Below, one piece after another: positions 6,448 to 13,849 of a DNA stretch of 23,449 nucleotides. Under the pieces are notes generated by a model. It was not told where the DNA came from and did no database searches. It worked only from the letters and a program-made list of their open reading frames with translations. Positions within the stretch are counted from its first letter, which is position 1, and each line of letters opens with the position of its first letter. The stretch spans positions 1 through 23,449 of the forward strand of contig CABUSH010000031.1 of the NCBI GenBank assembly GCA_902494195.1, in the 5' to 3' direction. This stretch comes from an uncultured Collinsella sp. GTDB taxonomy: Bacteria; Actinomycetota; Coriobacteriia; Coriobacteriales; Coriobacteriaceae. Made by a program: the position numbers and the translations under genes.

Positions 6448-6984
6448 CTACCCTCTCCTCTTTTCGCTCGATGCTTTACTCACGTCATCGTCCGCCTCGT
6501 CCTTGCGCCGCAGACGACCGGCGACCGTCTCGCGCAGAGCGCACCATTTATCTGCCAGGCATACAATCCAAGCCTCACGACACGTCGGCGGCACTGGCAC
6601 CAGCGGAAACATATGCCGCACGATAATGTTCCGTTCGCGCGGCGTCAGCTCAAAATCTTCCTCCGCACGTGCCAGGGCAAAAAACGGGTGGCGAAAGCCA
6701 TGCAGCCGATGGCTTGGGTCGGGATCGTGCCAGTCATAGAGAAAGTAATCGTGCAGCAGGGCCCCGCGCAACAACGAAGCACGGTCGACCGAAATGCCGG
6801 CACGGCCCAAGCGCTCGGCAAAGGACAGGCTCGCCCGCGCTACCGAAGTCACATGTGCATAGACCGTCACGTCGCCATGCTGGATAAACTCGTGCGTCAG
6901 GTCCAAGCGGCCCGCCTGGGCCAGCTGGCGGGCGGCATAGTCGACCTCGTGCGCGATTTTTTCGGCACGAACGGCATCGGACAT
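6448..6984 (-). CDS. HD-domain phosphohydrolase-like protein
   Basis: A 178-residue soluble protein of the HD superfamily, metal-dependent phosphohydrolases acting on nucleotides or phosphoesters. The metal-ligand pattern is present: H44 in VYAHVTSVAR, the doublet HD in GALLHDYFLYDWHD (78-79), H124 in IIVRHMFP and D145 in CLADKW. The start at 6984 is chosen because GGAGG lies about 8 nt before it; the longer frame to 7056 is unsupported. The C-terminus is charged and probably flexible. It is followed at 3 nt by the CmpB-like gene, so a joint role at the membrane is likely. Substrate unknown. Confidence 0.85.
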   Translation of the reverse strand: MSDAVRAEKIAHEVDYAARQLAQAGRLDLTHEFIQHGDVTVYAHVTSVARASLSFAERLGRAGISVDRASLLRGALLHDYFLYDWHDPDPSHRLHGFRHPFFALARAEEDFELTPRERNIIVRHMFPLVPVPPTCREAWIVCLADKWCALRETVAGRLRRKDEADDDVSKASSEKRRG

Positions 6985-7073
6985 GCTGCCTCCTTCCAGC
7001 GACTCACGGCGACAAGCCACGGCCTGTGCACAATCGATAAAAACATCATGGAACATATCAGTATGGCATCGGA

Positions 7074-7085
7074 CAAAACGTTTTG
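7074..7085. promoter_or_regulatory. 12-bp palindrome between divergent genes
   Basis: CAAAACGTTTTG is a perfect palindrome in the 228-bp gap between the divergent HD-domain gene and the DXS-like gene. It is a possible operator shared by both directions. It is short, so the call is tentative. Confidence 0.25.
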
Positions 7086-7159
7086 CCCCACCAGTTGGCG
7101 AATTACCGCGCCGCCGTCACATATCAAACGCCAAAATGTGCGAGACTGTCTTGTGCAAT

Positions 7160-7186
7160 TGTGCCGGCCGAGGGAGTGCCGGCGCA
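7160..7186 (+). promoter_or_regulatory. leader hairpin before the DXS-like gene
   Basis: TGTGCCGGC (7160-7168) pairs with GCCGGCGCA (7178-7186) over nine positions including one G-U pair, with a 9-nt loop. It sits about 27 nt before the start codon of the DXS-like gene. It may shape the leader or be a weak attenuator; there is no U-tract. Confidence 0.3.
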
Positions 7187-7212
7187 CGATTCGCATGGAG
7201 TAACCCACAACG

Positions 7213-8994
7213 ATGCTGCTTACGCAAACGACAACGCCCGAGGACGTCAAGGCTCTCGATCGCGCCGAGCTTCCGCTGCTCTGCGGCGAGATCCGTCAGG
7301 CAATCCTCGAAAGCTCCGCCGCCGTCGGCGGGCACGTTGCCCCCAACTTGGGCGTCGTTGAGCTTACGGTTGCGCTTCATCGCGTATTTAACTCCCCCAT
7401 CGACAAGATTGTCTTTGACGTTTCGCACCAGACCTACGCCCACAAGGCGCTGACCGGGCGCGCGTACACTTATATCGATCCGGAGCGTTATGGTGAGGCT
7501 TCTGGCTTTGCCAATCCCGACGAGTCCGAGCACGACCTGTTCGCCATGGGCCATACCTCCACGTCGGTGAGCCTGGGCTGCGGCCTGGCGCACGCTCGTG
7601 ACCTGGCGGGCGATACGTACAACGTCATCACCGTTATTGGCGACGGCTCGCTTTCGGGCGGCTTGGCGTTTGAGGGCTTTAACAATGCCGCCGAACTCGA
7701 TAGCAACCTGATCATCATCGTCAACGATAACGACCAGTCCATTGCCGAGAACCATGGCGGCCTGTATCGCAATCTGGCCGAGCTGCGAGCCAGCAACGGT
7801 ACCTGTGAGCGCAACGTTTTCCGCGCGATGGGGCTCGACTACCGCTATCTGGACGCCGGTAACGACGTGTTGGCCCTCGTCGACGCGTTGCAGGAACTGC
7901 GCAATATCGATCATCCCATCGTGCTGCACGTCTCCACCGCCAAGGGCAAGGGCTTTGAGCCAGCCCAGAACGACCCCGAACGCTGGCATCACGTGGGTCC
8001 GTTTGACATGGCAACTGGACGCAAGCTCTGCCCGGGCCATCCGAGCGAGCCTGCGCCGCGCACCTATGCCGACATTACGGGCGAGGCGCTCAGCGCCGCC
8101 ATCGAGCGCGATTCGCAGGTCGTGGGCATCACGGCCGCCACGCCCTACATCATGGGCTTTACACCCGAGCTTCGCGCTGCCGCCGGCAAACAGTTCGTCG
8201 ATGTGGGCATTGCCGAGGAGCACGCCGTGACCTTTGCCACCGCGCTTGCGCGCTCGGGCGCCAAGCCAGTCTTTGGTGTGTACGGCACGTTTTTGCAGCG
8301 CGCTTACGACGAGCTGTGGCACGACCTGTGCCTCAACGACGCCCCGGCAACCATTTTGGTGTTTGGTGCGTCAATCTTTGGCACCACGTCCGAGACGCAC
8401 CTTTCGTTCTTTGATATTTCCATGCTGGGTGGACTTCCCAACATGCGCTACCTAGCGCCGGCCTGCATGGAGGAATATCTGTCCATGCTGAGCTGGTCGC
8501 TCGACCACCGCGAGCATCCCGCGGCGATTCGCGTACCGGGCATCGGCCTGGTGAGCCGTCCCGATCTGGCGCCCGCCGAAGACACCGACTACAGCGCCGT
8601 TCGCTACAACGTGGTGCGCCGGGGTCGCGACGTTGCCGTGCTCGCGCTTGGCGATTTCTTTGAGCTGGGCGAGCGCGTGGCAAACCGCTTGGCTGCCGAG
8701 TACGGCATCGAGGCCACGCTCGTCAACCCGCGCTTTGCAACCGAGCTCGACCGCGAGTTCCTCGATAGCCTTGCCGCCGAGCATCGCGTTGTCGTCACCC
8801 TCGAGGACGGCATCTTGGACGGTGGCTGGGGCGAGCGCGTCGCGTGCTATCTGGCATGCACGCCGTTGCGCACGCGCACCTTCGGCATCGCCAAGGGCTT
8901 CCCCGACCGCTACGACCCCAACGAGCTGCTCGCTCAGAACGGCATGACGGTCGAGAATATGGCTGCCGAAGCCGTACGCTTGCTGAACGAGTAA
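7213..8994 (+). CDS. DXP synthase-family thiamine-diphosphate enzyme, diverged
   Basis: A 593-residue protein with the full three-domain layout of 1-deoxy-D-xylulose-5-phosphate synthase, slightly shorter than the usual 620. Visible are GGHVAPNLGVVELTVALH, DVSHQTYAHKALTGR (H72), the ThDP motif GDGSLSGG (143-150) with NDND (171-174), the catalytic-glutamate region AEEHAVTFA and a TH-x-FDIS segment. It departs from typical enzymes at the substrate end: the DRAG-VG-DG-TH segment reads FGASIFGTTSETH and the RYPRG segment reads RVPG. Both removed arginines are, to my knowledge, linked to the aldehyde phosphate in the E. coli enzyme. It may therefore be a paralogue with another acceptor rather than the MEP-pathway enzyme. 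GGAG precedes the ATG at about 12 nt. A strong terminator follows. Confidence 0.85.
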   Translation: MLLTQTTTPEDVKALDRAELPLLCGEIRQAILESSAAVGGHVAPNLGVVELTVALHRVFNSPIDKIVFDVSHQTYAHKALTGRAYTYIDPERYGEASGFANPDESEHDLFAMGHTSTSVSLGCGLAHARDLAGDTYNVITVIGDGSLSGGLAFEGFNNAAELDSNLIIIVNDNDQSIAENHGGLYRNLAELRASNGTCERNVFRAMGLDYRYLDAGNDVLALVDALQELRNIDHPIVLHVSTAKGKGFEPAQNDPERWHHVGPFDMATGRKLCPGHPSEPAPRTYADITGEALSAAIERDSQVVGITAATPYIMGFTPELRAAAGKQFVDVGIAEEHAVTFATALARSGAKPVFGVYGTFLQRAYDELWHDLCLNDAPATILVFGASIFGTTSETHLSFFDISMLGGLPNMRYLAPACMEEYLSMLSWSLDHREHPAAIRVPGIGLVSRPDLAPAEDTDYSAVRYNVVRRGRDVAVLALGDFFELGERVANRLAAEYGIEATLVNPRFATELDREFLDSLAAEHRVVVTLEDGILDGGWGERVACYLACTPLRTRTFGIAKGFPDRYDPNELLAQNGMTVENMAAEAVRLLNE

Positions 8995-8996
8995 GA

Positions 8997-9033
8997 AAAC
9001 CTCCGCAAGGAAAGCACCCCTGCGGAGGTTTTT
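8997..9033 (+). terminator. intrinsic terminator after the DXS-like gene
   Basis: AAAACCTCCGCA (8997-9008) pairs with TGCGGAGGTTTT (9021-9032) around a 12-nt loop and runs into a T-rich tail. It starts two bases after the stop codon and is a textbook Rho-independent terminator, so the DXS-like gene is probably expressed alone. Confidence 0.9.
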
Positions 9034-9049
9034 ATTTTCGCGACGCGAT

Positions 9050-9268
9050 TATCTTAACCTGTAACATCTATGGCCCGAATTTCCGTCTAACTGTTACAGA
9101 TCGAGATAAGACATCTTAGTCCCAGACCTTTGTCTCAATCTGTAACAGATAGGGACCTTTTGGCCGTCCAGATGTTACAGATTGAGACATTCGAATTCCC
9201 CTGAAGAGAAAATCTCGATCTGTAACAGGTAGAACCCATTTCCTCGTCTAACTGTTACAGATTGAGAC
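9050..9268. repeat. array of six 16-17 bp repeats in alternating orientation
   Basis: The repeat TGTTACAGATTGAGAC and its reverse complement alternate at 9050-9066, 9092-9108, 9132-9147, 9173-9188, 9212-9227 and 9253-9268. Start-to-start steps are 42, 40, 41, 39 and 41 bp. Read as pairs they are three hairpins, each with 16-17 bp arms and a 25-nt inner segment, separated by 23-nt linkers. The middle hairpin is perfect, the last has two wobble-type differences and the first three. Inner segments share a loose pattern (TA near the left, CGTC near the right) but differ otherwise. There is no gene here. Possible roles are a protein-binding array, a structured RNA or a non-autonomous repeat. Confidence 0.85.
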
Positions 9269-9378
9269 AAAGCAGCGAGACAGGCCACCACATCTGCAAG
9301 AACCACCACAAAGGCGCCCGTCCCTATTTGGTAGGTAGAATAACCCATAAGGTCAGTATGTTTCTGAGTTATTTCGTG

Positions 9379-9408
9379 TTGACCCATTTGAGCGGGATAG
9401 GGTATAAC
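9379..9408 (+). promoter_or_regulatory. sigma-70 type promoter of the amino-acid importer operon
   Basis: TTGACC (9379-9384) and TATAAC (9403-9408) are spaced by 18 nt, and the solute-binding protein gene starts 43 nt downstream. Apart from this promoter, I see nothing recognisable in the stretch between the repeat array and the gene (9269-9451). Confidence 0.75.
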
Positions 9409-9451
9409 TCTACTCAACCGCTAGGGATTTTATTGAGAAAGGTGTTCTCCC

Positions 9452-10447
9452 ATGAGCAAGAACCTCTCCCAGCAGGTCGTTCTCGACCGCCGCGGCTTCG
9501 TTGCCGCCACCTTCGCAACCGTCGCCGGCCTTGGTCTTGCCGGCTGCTCCGACACCAGCGCCGAGGCCGACAAGGGTTCCGCCGCCGGCTCCTCCAAGAG
9601 CTCCGAGGATACCGAGGCTTCCACCACGCTCGACGCTAAGGCATTCGACAAGCTCGTCGACAACGGCCCCAAGGCCGATGACGATGCCATCGCCGCCAGC
9701 ACCTGGGCTACGGCCGTCAAGGACGCCGGCGTCTTTAAGATCGGTGGCGTCCAGACTTCCACGCTCTTCTCCCTCCTCAACGAGAAGGACGGCAAGACCC
9801 GCGGCTTCGATGCCGGTATCGCGCAGCTCCTGTCCAACTACATCCTGGGCGAGAACAAGGTCGAGATCACCCAGGTGACCTCGGACACGCGCGAGTCCGT
9901 CCTGCAGAACGGCCAGGTCGACGCCGTCTTTGCCACCTACACCATCACCGACGAGCGCAAGAAGCTCGTCTCCTTTGCCGGCCCCTACTACTACACCCAG
10001 CAGGCCATCCTGGTGCTCGCCGACAACGACGACATCAAGAGCGTCGACGACCTGGCCGATAAGAACGTCGCTGTCCAGTCCGGCTCCAACGGCCCCGCCA
10101 TCCTGGAGGAGTTCGCTCCCAAGGCCAGCCAACAGGAGTTCAAGACCGACGAGGAGGCCCGCCAGGCACTCCAGCAGGGCCGCGTTGACGCCTACGTCAT
10201 CGATAACAACATGCAGCAGAGCGCCCTGGTCCGCGAGCCCGGTAAGTACAAGATCGCCGGCAAGCCCTTCGGCAGCAAGGAGCCCTATGGTATCGGCCTG
10301 CCGCTCGATTCCGACGGCGTCGCCTTTGTCAACGACTTCCTTAAGAAGATCGAGGACGACGGCACCTGGACCGAGCTGTGGCAGATCTGCATCGGTGACC
10401 GTACGGGCGACACCAATGTTCCCGAGCTGCCCGAGATCGGCGCCTAG
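9452..10447 (+). CDS. amino-acid ABC transporter substrate-binding lipoprotein
   Basis: A 331-residue extracytoplasmic binding protein of family 3 (SBP_bac_3), which captures polar amino acids and hands them to the membrane permeases. The N-terminus has DRRGFVAATFATVAGLGLAGC: a twin arginine followed by a hydrophobic stretch and a lipobox with C32 as the lipidated residue, so export by the Tat route is possible. An acidic, Ser/Lys-rich linker (33-65) follows. The binding domain runs from about 85 to the end and includes TSDTRESVLQNGQVDAVFA, the usual carboxylate-binding arginine region. The acidic protein and its partners suggest glutamate, glutamine or aspartate. A small hairpin (GAGAA/TTCTC, 9435-9449) surrounds the AAAGG ribosome binding site. 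Confidence 0.93.
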   Translation: MSKNLSQQVVLDRRGFVAATFATVAGLGLAGCSDTSAEADKGSAAGSSKSSEDTEASTTLDAKAFDKLVDNGPKADDDAIAASTWATAVKDAGVFKIGGVQTSTLFSLLNEKDGKTRGFDAGIAQLLSNYILGENKVEITQVTSDTRESVLQNGQVDAVFATYTITDERKKLVSFAGPYYYTQQAILVLADNDDIKSVDDLADKNVAVQSGSNGPAILEEFAPKASQQEFKTDEEARQALQQGRVDAYVIDNNMQQSALVREPGKYKIAGKPFGSKEPYGIGLPLDSDGVAFVNDFLKKIEDDGTWTELWQICIGDRTGDTNVPELPEIGA

Positions 10448-10535
10448 GCAGCGAGCCTGGTAACGACCGCAACGAAACCATACGGAAACGCATGATGCGC
10501 TTTATTGCGGTAAACTGTTTCCTCACTGAGTTGTC

Positions 10536-10564
10536 GGGGCTTCCGTACACACGGGAGCCCCTTT
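10536..10564 (+). terminator. attenuator-like hairpin between binding protein and permease genes
   Basis: GGGGCTTCCGT (10536-10546) pairs with ACGGGAGCCCC (10551-10561) with one G-U pair, a 4-nt loop and a following TTT. It lies in the 138-nt gap inside the operon. Partial termination here would give far more binding protein than permease, a common arrangement for such importers. The short U-run suggests it is leaky. Confidence 0.75.
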
Positions 10565-10585
10565 CCTTACCGGCGGGAGGTCCGC

Positions 10586-11245
10586 ATGAGTCTCTCCGAG
10601 CTCTGGTCGCTCTATGGCCAGAACTATATCGACGCACTGCTAGCAACCTGGGGCATGACGCTTGAGTCGTTTGCCATCGCCATGGTGCTGGCCGTCGCCG
10701 TCACCGTGATGCGCGTGTCGCCGCTCAAGCCGCTGCGCGTCTTTGGCGACCTGTATGTTCAGGTCTTCCGTAACATCCCCGGCATCGCGCTACTCATCAT
10801 CGTCGTCTATGCGCTGCCGCCGCTCAAAGTCGTCCTGCCCTACCGCACCTGCGTTATCGTCGCCACGGTCCTTTTGGGCTCGGCCTTTGGCTCCGAGAAC
10901 TTCATGAGCGGCATCAACACCGTTGGCGTCGGCCAGGTGGAAGCCGCCCGCTCGCTGGGGATGAGCTTCAGCCGCATCCTCGCCAAAATCGTGATTCCGC
11001 AGGCGCTGCGCTCGAGCGTATTACCCATGACCAACCTCTTTATCGCCGTCATGCTCACCACCGCGCTCGGCAGTCAGGTGCCGCTTAAACCGCAGGAGCT
11101 CACCGGCGTGGTGAGCTACATCAACACGCGCTCGCTCGGCGGCGTCGCCGCGTTCTTTATCTCGGCGCTCGGCTACCTGGGCACGGCCTTTGTGATGAGC
11201 CACATTGGCAACTATATCGATAAGAAGGTGAGGATCCTCCGATGA
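10586..11245 (+). CDS. amino-acid ABC transporter permease (first)
   Basis: A 219-residue HisM/GltJ-type inner-membrane permease. It has about five hydrophobic helices and the cytoplasmic EAA loop GQVEAARSLGMSFSRILAKI followed by VIPQAL, which contacts the ATPase. GGGAGG lies 6-7 nt before the ATG. The last four bases overlap the start of the second permease gene (ATGA), so translation is coupled and the two form a heterodimeric channel. The closest functional idea is the GluC/GltJ partner of glutamate importers; substrate specificity is set by the binding protein. Confidence 0.94.
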   Translation: MSLSELWSLYGQNYIDALLATWGMTLESFAIAMVLAVAVTVMRVSPLKPLRVFGDLYVQVFRNIPGIALLIIVVYALPPLKVVLPYRTCVIVATVLLGSAFGSENFMSGINTVGVGQVEAARSLGMSFSRILAKIVIPQALRSSVLPMTNLFIAVMLTTALGSQVPLKPQELTGVVSYINTRSLGGVAAFFISALGYLGTAFVMSHIGNYIDKKVRILR

Positions 11246-12075
11246 GCAAGCACTCCACCTCCGCGCTCACCATGCGCGATGCGCTCTACGAGGCTCCCGG
11301 CCCCAAGATGCGCGCCAAGATTCGCATCGGCACCGCCATCTCGCTTGTTGCTGTCGCCGCGCTCGCCATCCTGGTACTGCAGCGCTTTTATGTGACCGGT
11401 CAGCTTTCGGTCCACTATTGGTATTTCTTTACGCACCTCACCACCTGGAAGTTCTTGCTTGCCGGCTTTGAGGGCACCGTTAAAGTCGCACTCACCGCCG
11501 GCGTCATTGCGCTGGTACTGGGCTTAGCCCTTATGCTCGGCCGCACCAGCGGCATCAAGCCGCTGCAGCTGGTCTGCCGCGTGCTCACCGATTTCTTCCG
11601 CGGTGTGCCGAGCCTGCTGTTCATCTACTTCTTCTTTTTGGTGCTGCCCCAGTACAAGATCGCGCTGCCGTCGTTTTGGATGCTCACGCTTCCCGTCGCG
11701 CTCGCCGCAGCCGGCGTACTGGCCGAGATTTTCCGCGCCGGCGTCAATGCCGTGCCGCGCGGTCAGGTCGAGGCAGCCCAGGCGCTCGGTCTCTCCAAGG
11801 CCAAAATCACCTTTAAAATCGTGCTGCCACAGGCGATTCGCTTTATTATTCCGTCGTTGATTTCTCAGCTCGTAGTCGTGGTCAAGGACACCACCGTCGC
11901 CTACGTGGTGAGCTACCCCGACCTCATGCAAAACGCCCGCGTGCTCATTACCAACTACGACGCCCTCGTGTCGGTCTACCTGGTTATCGCGGTCATCTAC
12001 ATCCTCATCAACGTCGCGATCAACAAGGCCGCTGTCTATGTTTCGCACAAGACCGGCGCGACCATCATCCGCTAA
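11242..12075 (+). CDS. amino-acid ABC transporter permease (second)
   Basis: A 277-residue permease of the GluD/GltK type. It has an N-terminal cytoplasmic extension of about 30 residues, a first helix near 31-52, then the standard permease core with the EAA loop GQVEAAQALGLSKAKITFKI followed by VLPQAI. It is longer than the first permease because of this extension and an additional loop, as is usual for the second subunit of glutamate importers. The start overlaps the end of the previous gene by 4 nt. The ATPase gene follows after 36 nt with its own AAGGAG ribosome binding site. Confidence 0.94.
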   Translation: MSKHSTSALTMRDALYEAPGPKMRAKIRIGTAISLVAVAALAILVLQRFYVTGQLSVHYWYFFTHLTTWKFLLAGFEGTVKVALTAGVIALVLGLALMLGRTSGIKPLQLVCRVLTDFFRGVPSLLFIYFFFLVLPQYKIALPSFWMLTLPVALAAAGVLAEIFRAGVNAVPRGQVEAAQALGLSKAKITFKIVLPQAIRFIIPSLISQLVVVVKDTTVAYVVSYPDLMQNARVLITNYDALVSVYLVIAVIYILINVAINKAAVYVSHKTGATIIR

Positions 12076-12111
12076 CGCTTTGCCATTTCGAGTCATAAGG
12101 AGCCGAGCACC

Positions 12112-12876
12112 ATGGCACAGAGCACCTCTTCCACCGGCAATCAGCCGCTGATCGAGCTCAGACACGTCGATAAGCACTATGGCGATCTGCACGTCCTCAA
12201 CGACATCAATCTCTCGGTCAACCGCGGCGAGGTCGTCGTGGTGATTGGCCCCTCGGGTTCGGGCAAGTCGACCATGTGCCGCACCATCAACCGCCTGGAG
12301 ACCATCGACTCGGGCGAAATCCTCATCGAGGGTCAGCCCCTGCCGCAGGAAGGCAAGGACCTTGCCCGCATGCGCGCCGAGCTAGGCATGGTGTTTCAGC
12401 AGTTCAACCTGTTTGCACATATGACGGTACTGCAGAACGTCATGCTGGGACCGGTCGACGTGCTGGGCGTGTCCAAGGAGGAAGCTCGTGAGTGCGCCAT
12501 GGACCTGCTGAGCCGTGTGGGCGTTGCCGAGCAGGCCGATAAGGTGCCCGCGCAGCTCTCGGGCGGCCAGCAACAGCGCGTGGCCATCGCCCGTTCACTC
12601 GCCATGCAGCCCAAGGCCATGCTCTTTGACGAGCCCACAAGTGCCCTTGACCCCGAGATGATCAACGAGGTGCTCGAGGTCATGGTGCGCTTGGCCCAGC
12701 AGGGCATGACGATGATCGTCATCACGCACGAGATGAACTTCGCCCGCCGCGTGGCCGACCGCGTCGTGTTTATGGCCGACGGCCAGATCGTGGAAACCGG
12801 CACGCCCGACGAGTTCTTCGACCATCCCCAGACCAAGCGCGCCCAGGACTTCCTCAACTCCATCAAGGGCCACTAG
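12112..12876 (+). CDS. amino-acid ABC transporter ATP-binding protein
   Basis: A 254-residue ATPase of the GlnQ/GluA group that drives the importer from the cytoplasmic side. Walker A is GPSGSGKST (46-54), the Q-loop is in FQQFNLF, the ABC signature is LSGGQQQR, Walker B is AMLFDEPTSALD and the switch histidine is in VITHEMNFARRV. The N-terminal dozen residues (AQSTSSTGNQ) are a short unstructured lead. Highest similarity among known groups is expected with glutamate/glutamine ATPases. It is the last transporter gene; the hydrolase gene follows after about 50 nt and probably shares the transcript. Confidence 0.96.
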   Translation: MAQSTSSTGNQPLIELRHVDKHYGDLHVLNDINLSVNRGEVVVVIGPSGSGKSTMCRTINRLETIDSGEILIEGQPLPQEGKDLARMRAELGMVFQQFNLFAHMTVLQNVMLGPVDVLGVSKEEARECAMDLLSRVGVAEQADKVPAQLSGGQQQRVAIARSLAMQPKAMLFDEPTSALDPEMINEVLEVMVRLAQQGMTMIVITHEMNFARRVADRVVFMADGQIVETGTPDEFFDHPQTKRAQDFLNSIKGH

Positions 12877-12928
12877 CTCAATTGCCATGTTCGCTCGCCA
12901 TGACCATCCAAACTCGAAAGTTACACCT

Positions 12929-13738
12929 ATGATCGGAACTCGCACCTCATCGTCCTACACCCCGTACGTCGACGTCGCCCCCGCCGACCGCCCACTCATC
13001 CTCGTCGCGCCGCGTTGGGAAGAGGCAAAGCCGTTTTTGAGCGAGACGCTCTCCCCCAACGAGGAAATCGCAAGTGTCTTTGTCGATGCCATCCTTGCCG
13101 CTGGCGGCCTGCCGCTGCAGATGTCCATCACCGAGGACATTGAGGTTATCCGTCATTACGTCGACATCGCCGACGGCATCGCCATTCCCGGCGGCCCGGA
13201 CGTCAACCCCAAGCGCTGGGGCGATGATCGACCCTACGACCCCACCCTCTGCTGCGAGATCCGCGATAGCTTTGAGTTTAAGCTGGTCGGCGAGGTGCTC
13301 CGTGCTAAAAAGCCGCTCTTTACCACCTGCCGCGGCACGCAGCTGCTCAACGTCGCCACTGGCGGCACCCTGTGCATGGACGTGCCGAGCCTGGGCGCTC
13401 GCGAGGGCCGCACGCAGTGGCGCCATACCCACGTGCTCAACGACCCCGTACACCCTGTCGAGGTCATGCCGGGCTCGCTGCTGGAGCGCGCGGTTGGCGG
13501 GCACAGGCTGATCCAGACCAACTCCGCACACCACTGCTGCGTCGACCGTCTGGGTAAGAGCACGCGCTTGGTCGCCAAGGCAACCGACGGCGTTCCCGAG
13601 TGCATCGAGGTCGAGGGGCAACCCTTCTGCCTAGGCGTGCAATGGCACCCTGAGTACACGTGGAAGACGCTCGAGACCGACTTTAACCTGTGGAAGTCGT
13701 TTGTCGAGGCGGCGGCCAAGGTAAAGCAGGCCCGCTAG
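12929..13738 (+). CDS. class-I glutamine amidotransferase-like gamma-glutamyl hydrolase (peptidase C26)
   Basis: A 269-residue PuuD-like hydrolase that would cut gamma-glutamyl bonds, for example in gamma-glutamyl-GABA or other gamma-glutamyl amines, releasing glutamate in the cytoplasm. The nucleophile is C134 in FTTCRGTQLLN and the His-Glu pair is H240/E242 in GVQWHPEY; the oxyanion region is IPGGPDVNP. The usual glycine before the nucleophilic elbow is threonine here. A start at 12929 is used; an in-frame ATG at 12887 would add 14 residues and neither has a clear ribosome binding site. It lies right after the importer ATPase, so I infer that imported or internal gamma-glutamyl compounds feed glutamate metabolism. 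Substrate unproven. Confidence 0.85.
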   Translation: MIGTRTSSSYTPYVDVAPADRPLILVAPRWEEAKPFLSETLSPNEEIASVFVDAILAAGGLPLQMSITEDIEVIRHYVDIADGIAIPGGPDVNPKRWGDDRPYDPTLCCEIRDSFEFKLVGEVLRAKKPLFTTCRGTQLLNVATGGTLCMDVPSLGAREGRTQWRHTHVLNDPVHPVEVMPGSLLERAVGGHRLIQTNSAHHCCVDRLGKSTRLVAKATDGVPECIEVEGQPFCLGVQWHPEYTWKTLETDFNLWKSFVEAAAKVKQAR

Positions 13739-13772
13739 CTCGCGAATCACGCAGGCTTAAACCTTCCATGCC

Positions 13773-13806
13773 GGGGGGCGGACACCAGCCACGGTGCCCG
13801 CCCCCC
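13773..13806. terminator. very GC-rich bidirectional terminator-like hairpin
   Basis: GGGGGGCGG plus CACC pairs with GGTG plus CCGCCCCCC across one A/C mismatch, with a 6-nt loop. It stands between the ends of convergent units (C26 gene on plus, ABC permease on minus) and is followed on the plus strand by TGTATTT. It is likely to stop transcription from the importer operon. Confidence 0.75.
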
Positions 13807-13849
13807 CCCTGTATTTGGTATGCTCGGTATGATTATCCCTCACAAGCAA

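Noticed and set aside
5986..7203. Plus-strand open frame of about 400 codons over the CmpB-like and HD genes
   Set aside because: It covers two well-supported minus-strand genes, lacks a ribosome binding site and has a composition typical of antisense shadows.
7117..8322. Minus-strand open frame of about 400 codons opposite the DXS-like gene
   Set aside because: The plus-strand gene has clear ThDP enzyme motifs over the same bases; the minus frame has no recognisable domain.
9050..9268. Possible CRISPR array
   Set aside because: Repeats are short (16-17 bp) and alternate in orientation, spacers are partly alike, only six repeats occur, and no cas genes lie nearby.
9175..9417. Minus-strand frame of about 80 codons in the repeat-array region
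   Set aside because: It runs through the inverted repeats and the importer promoter, and has no supporting ribosome binding site or motif.
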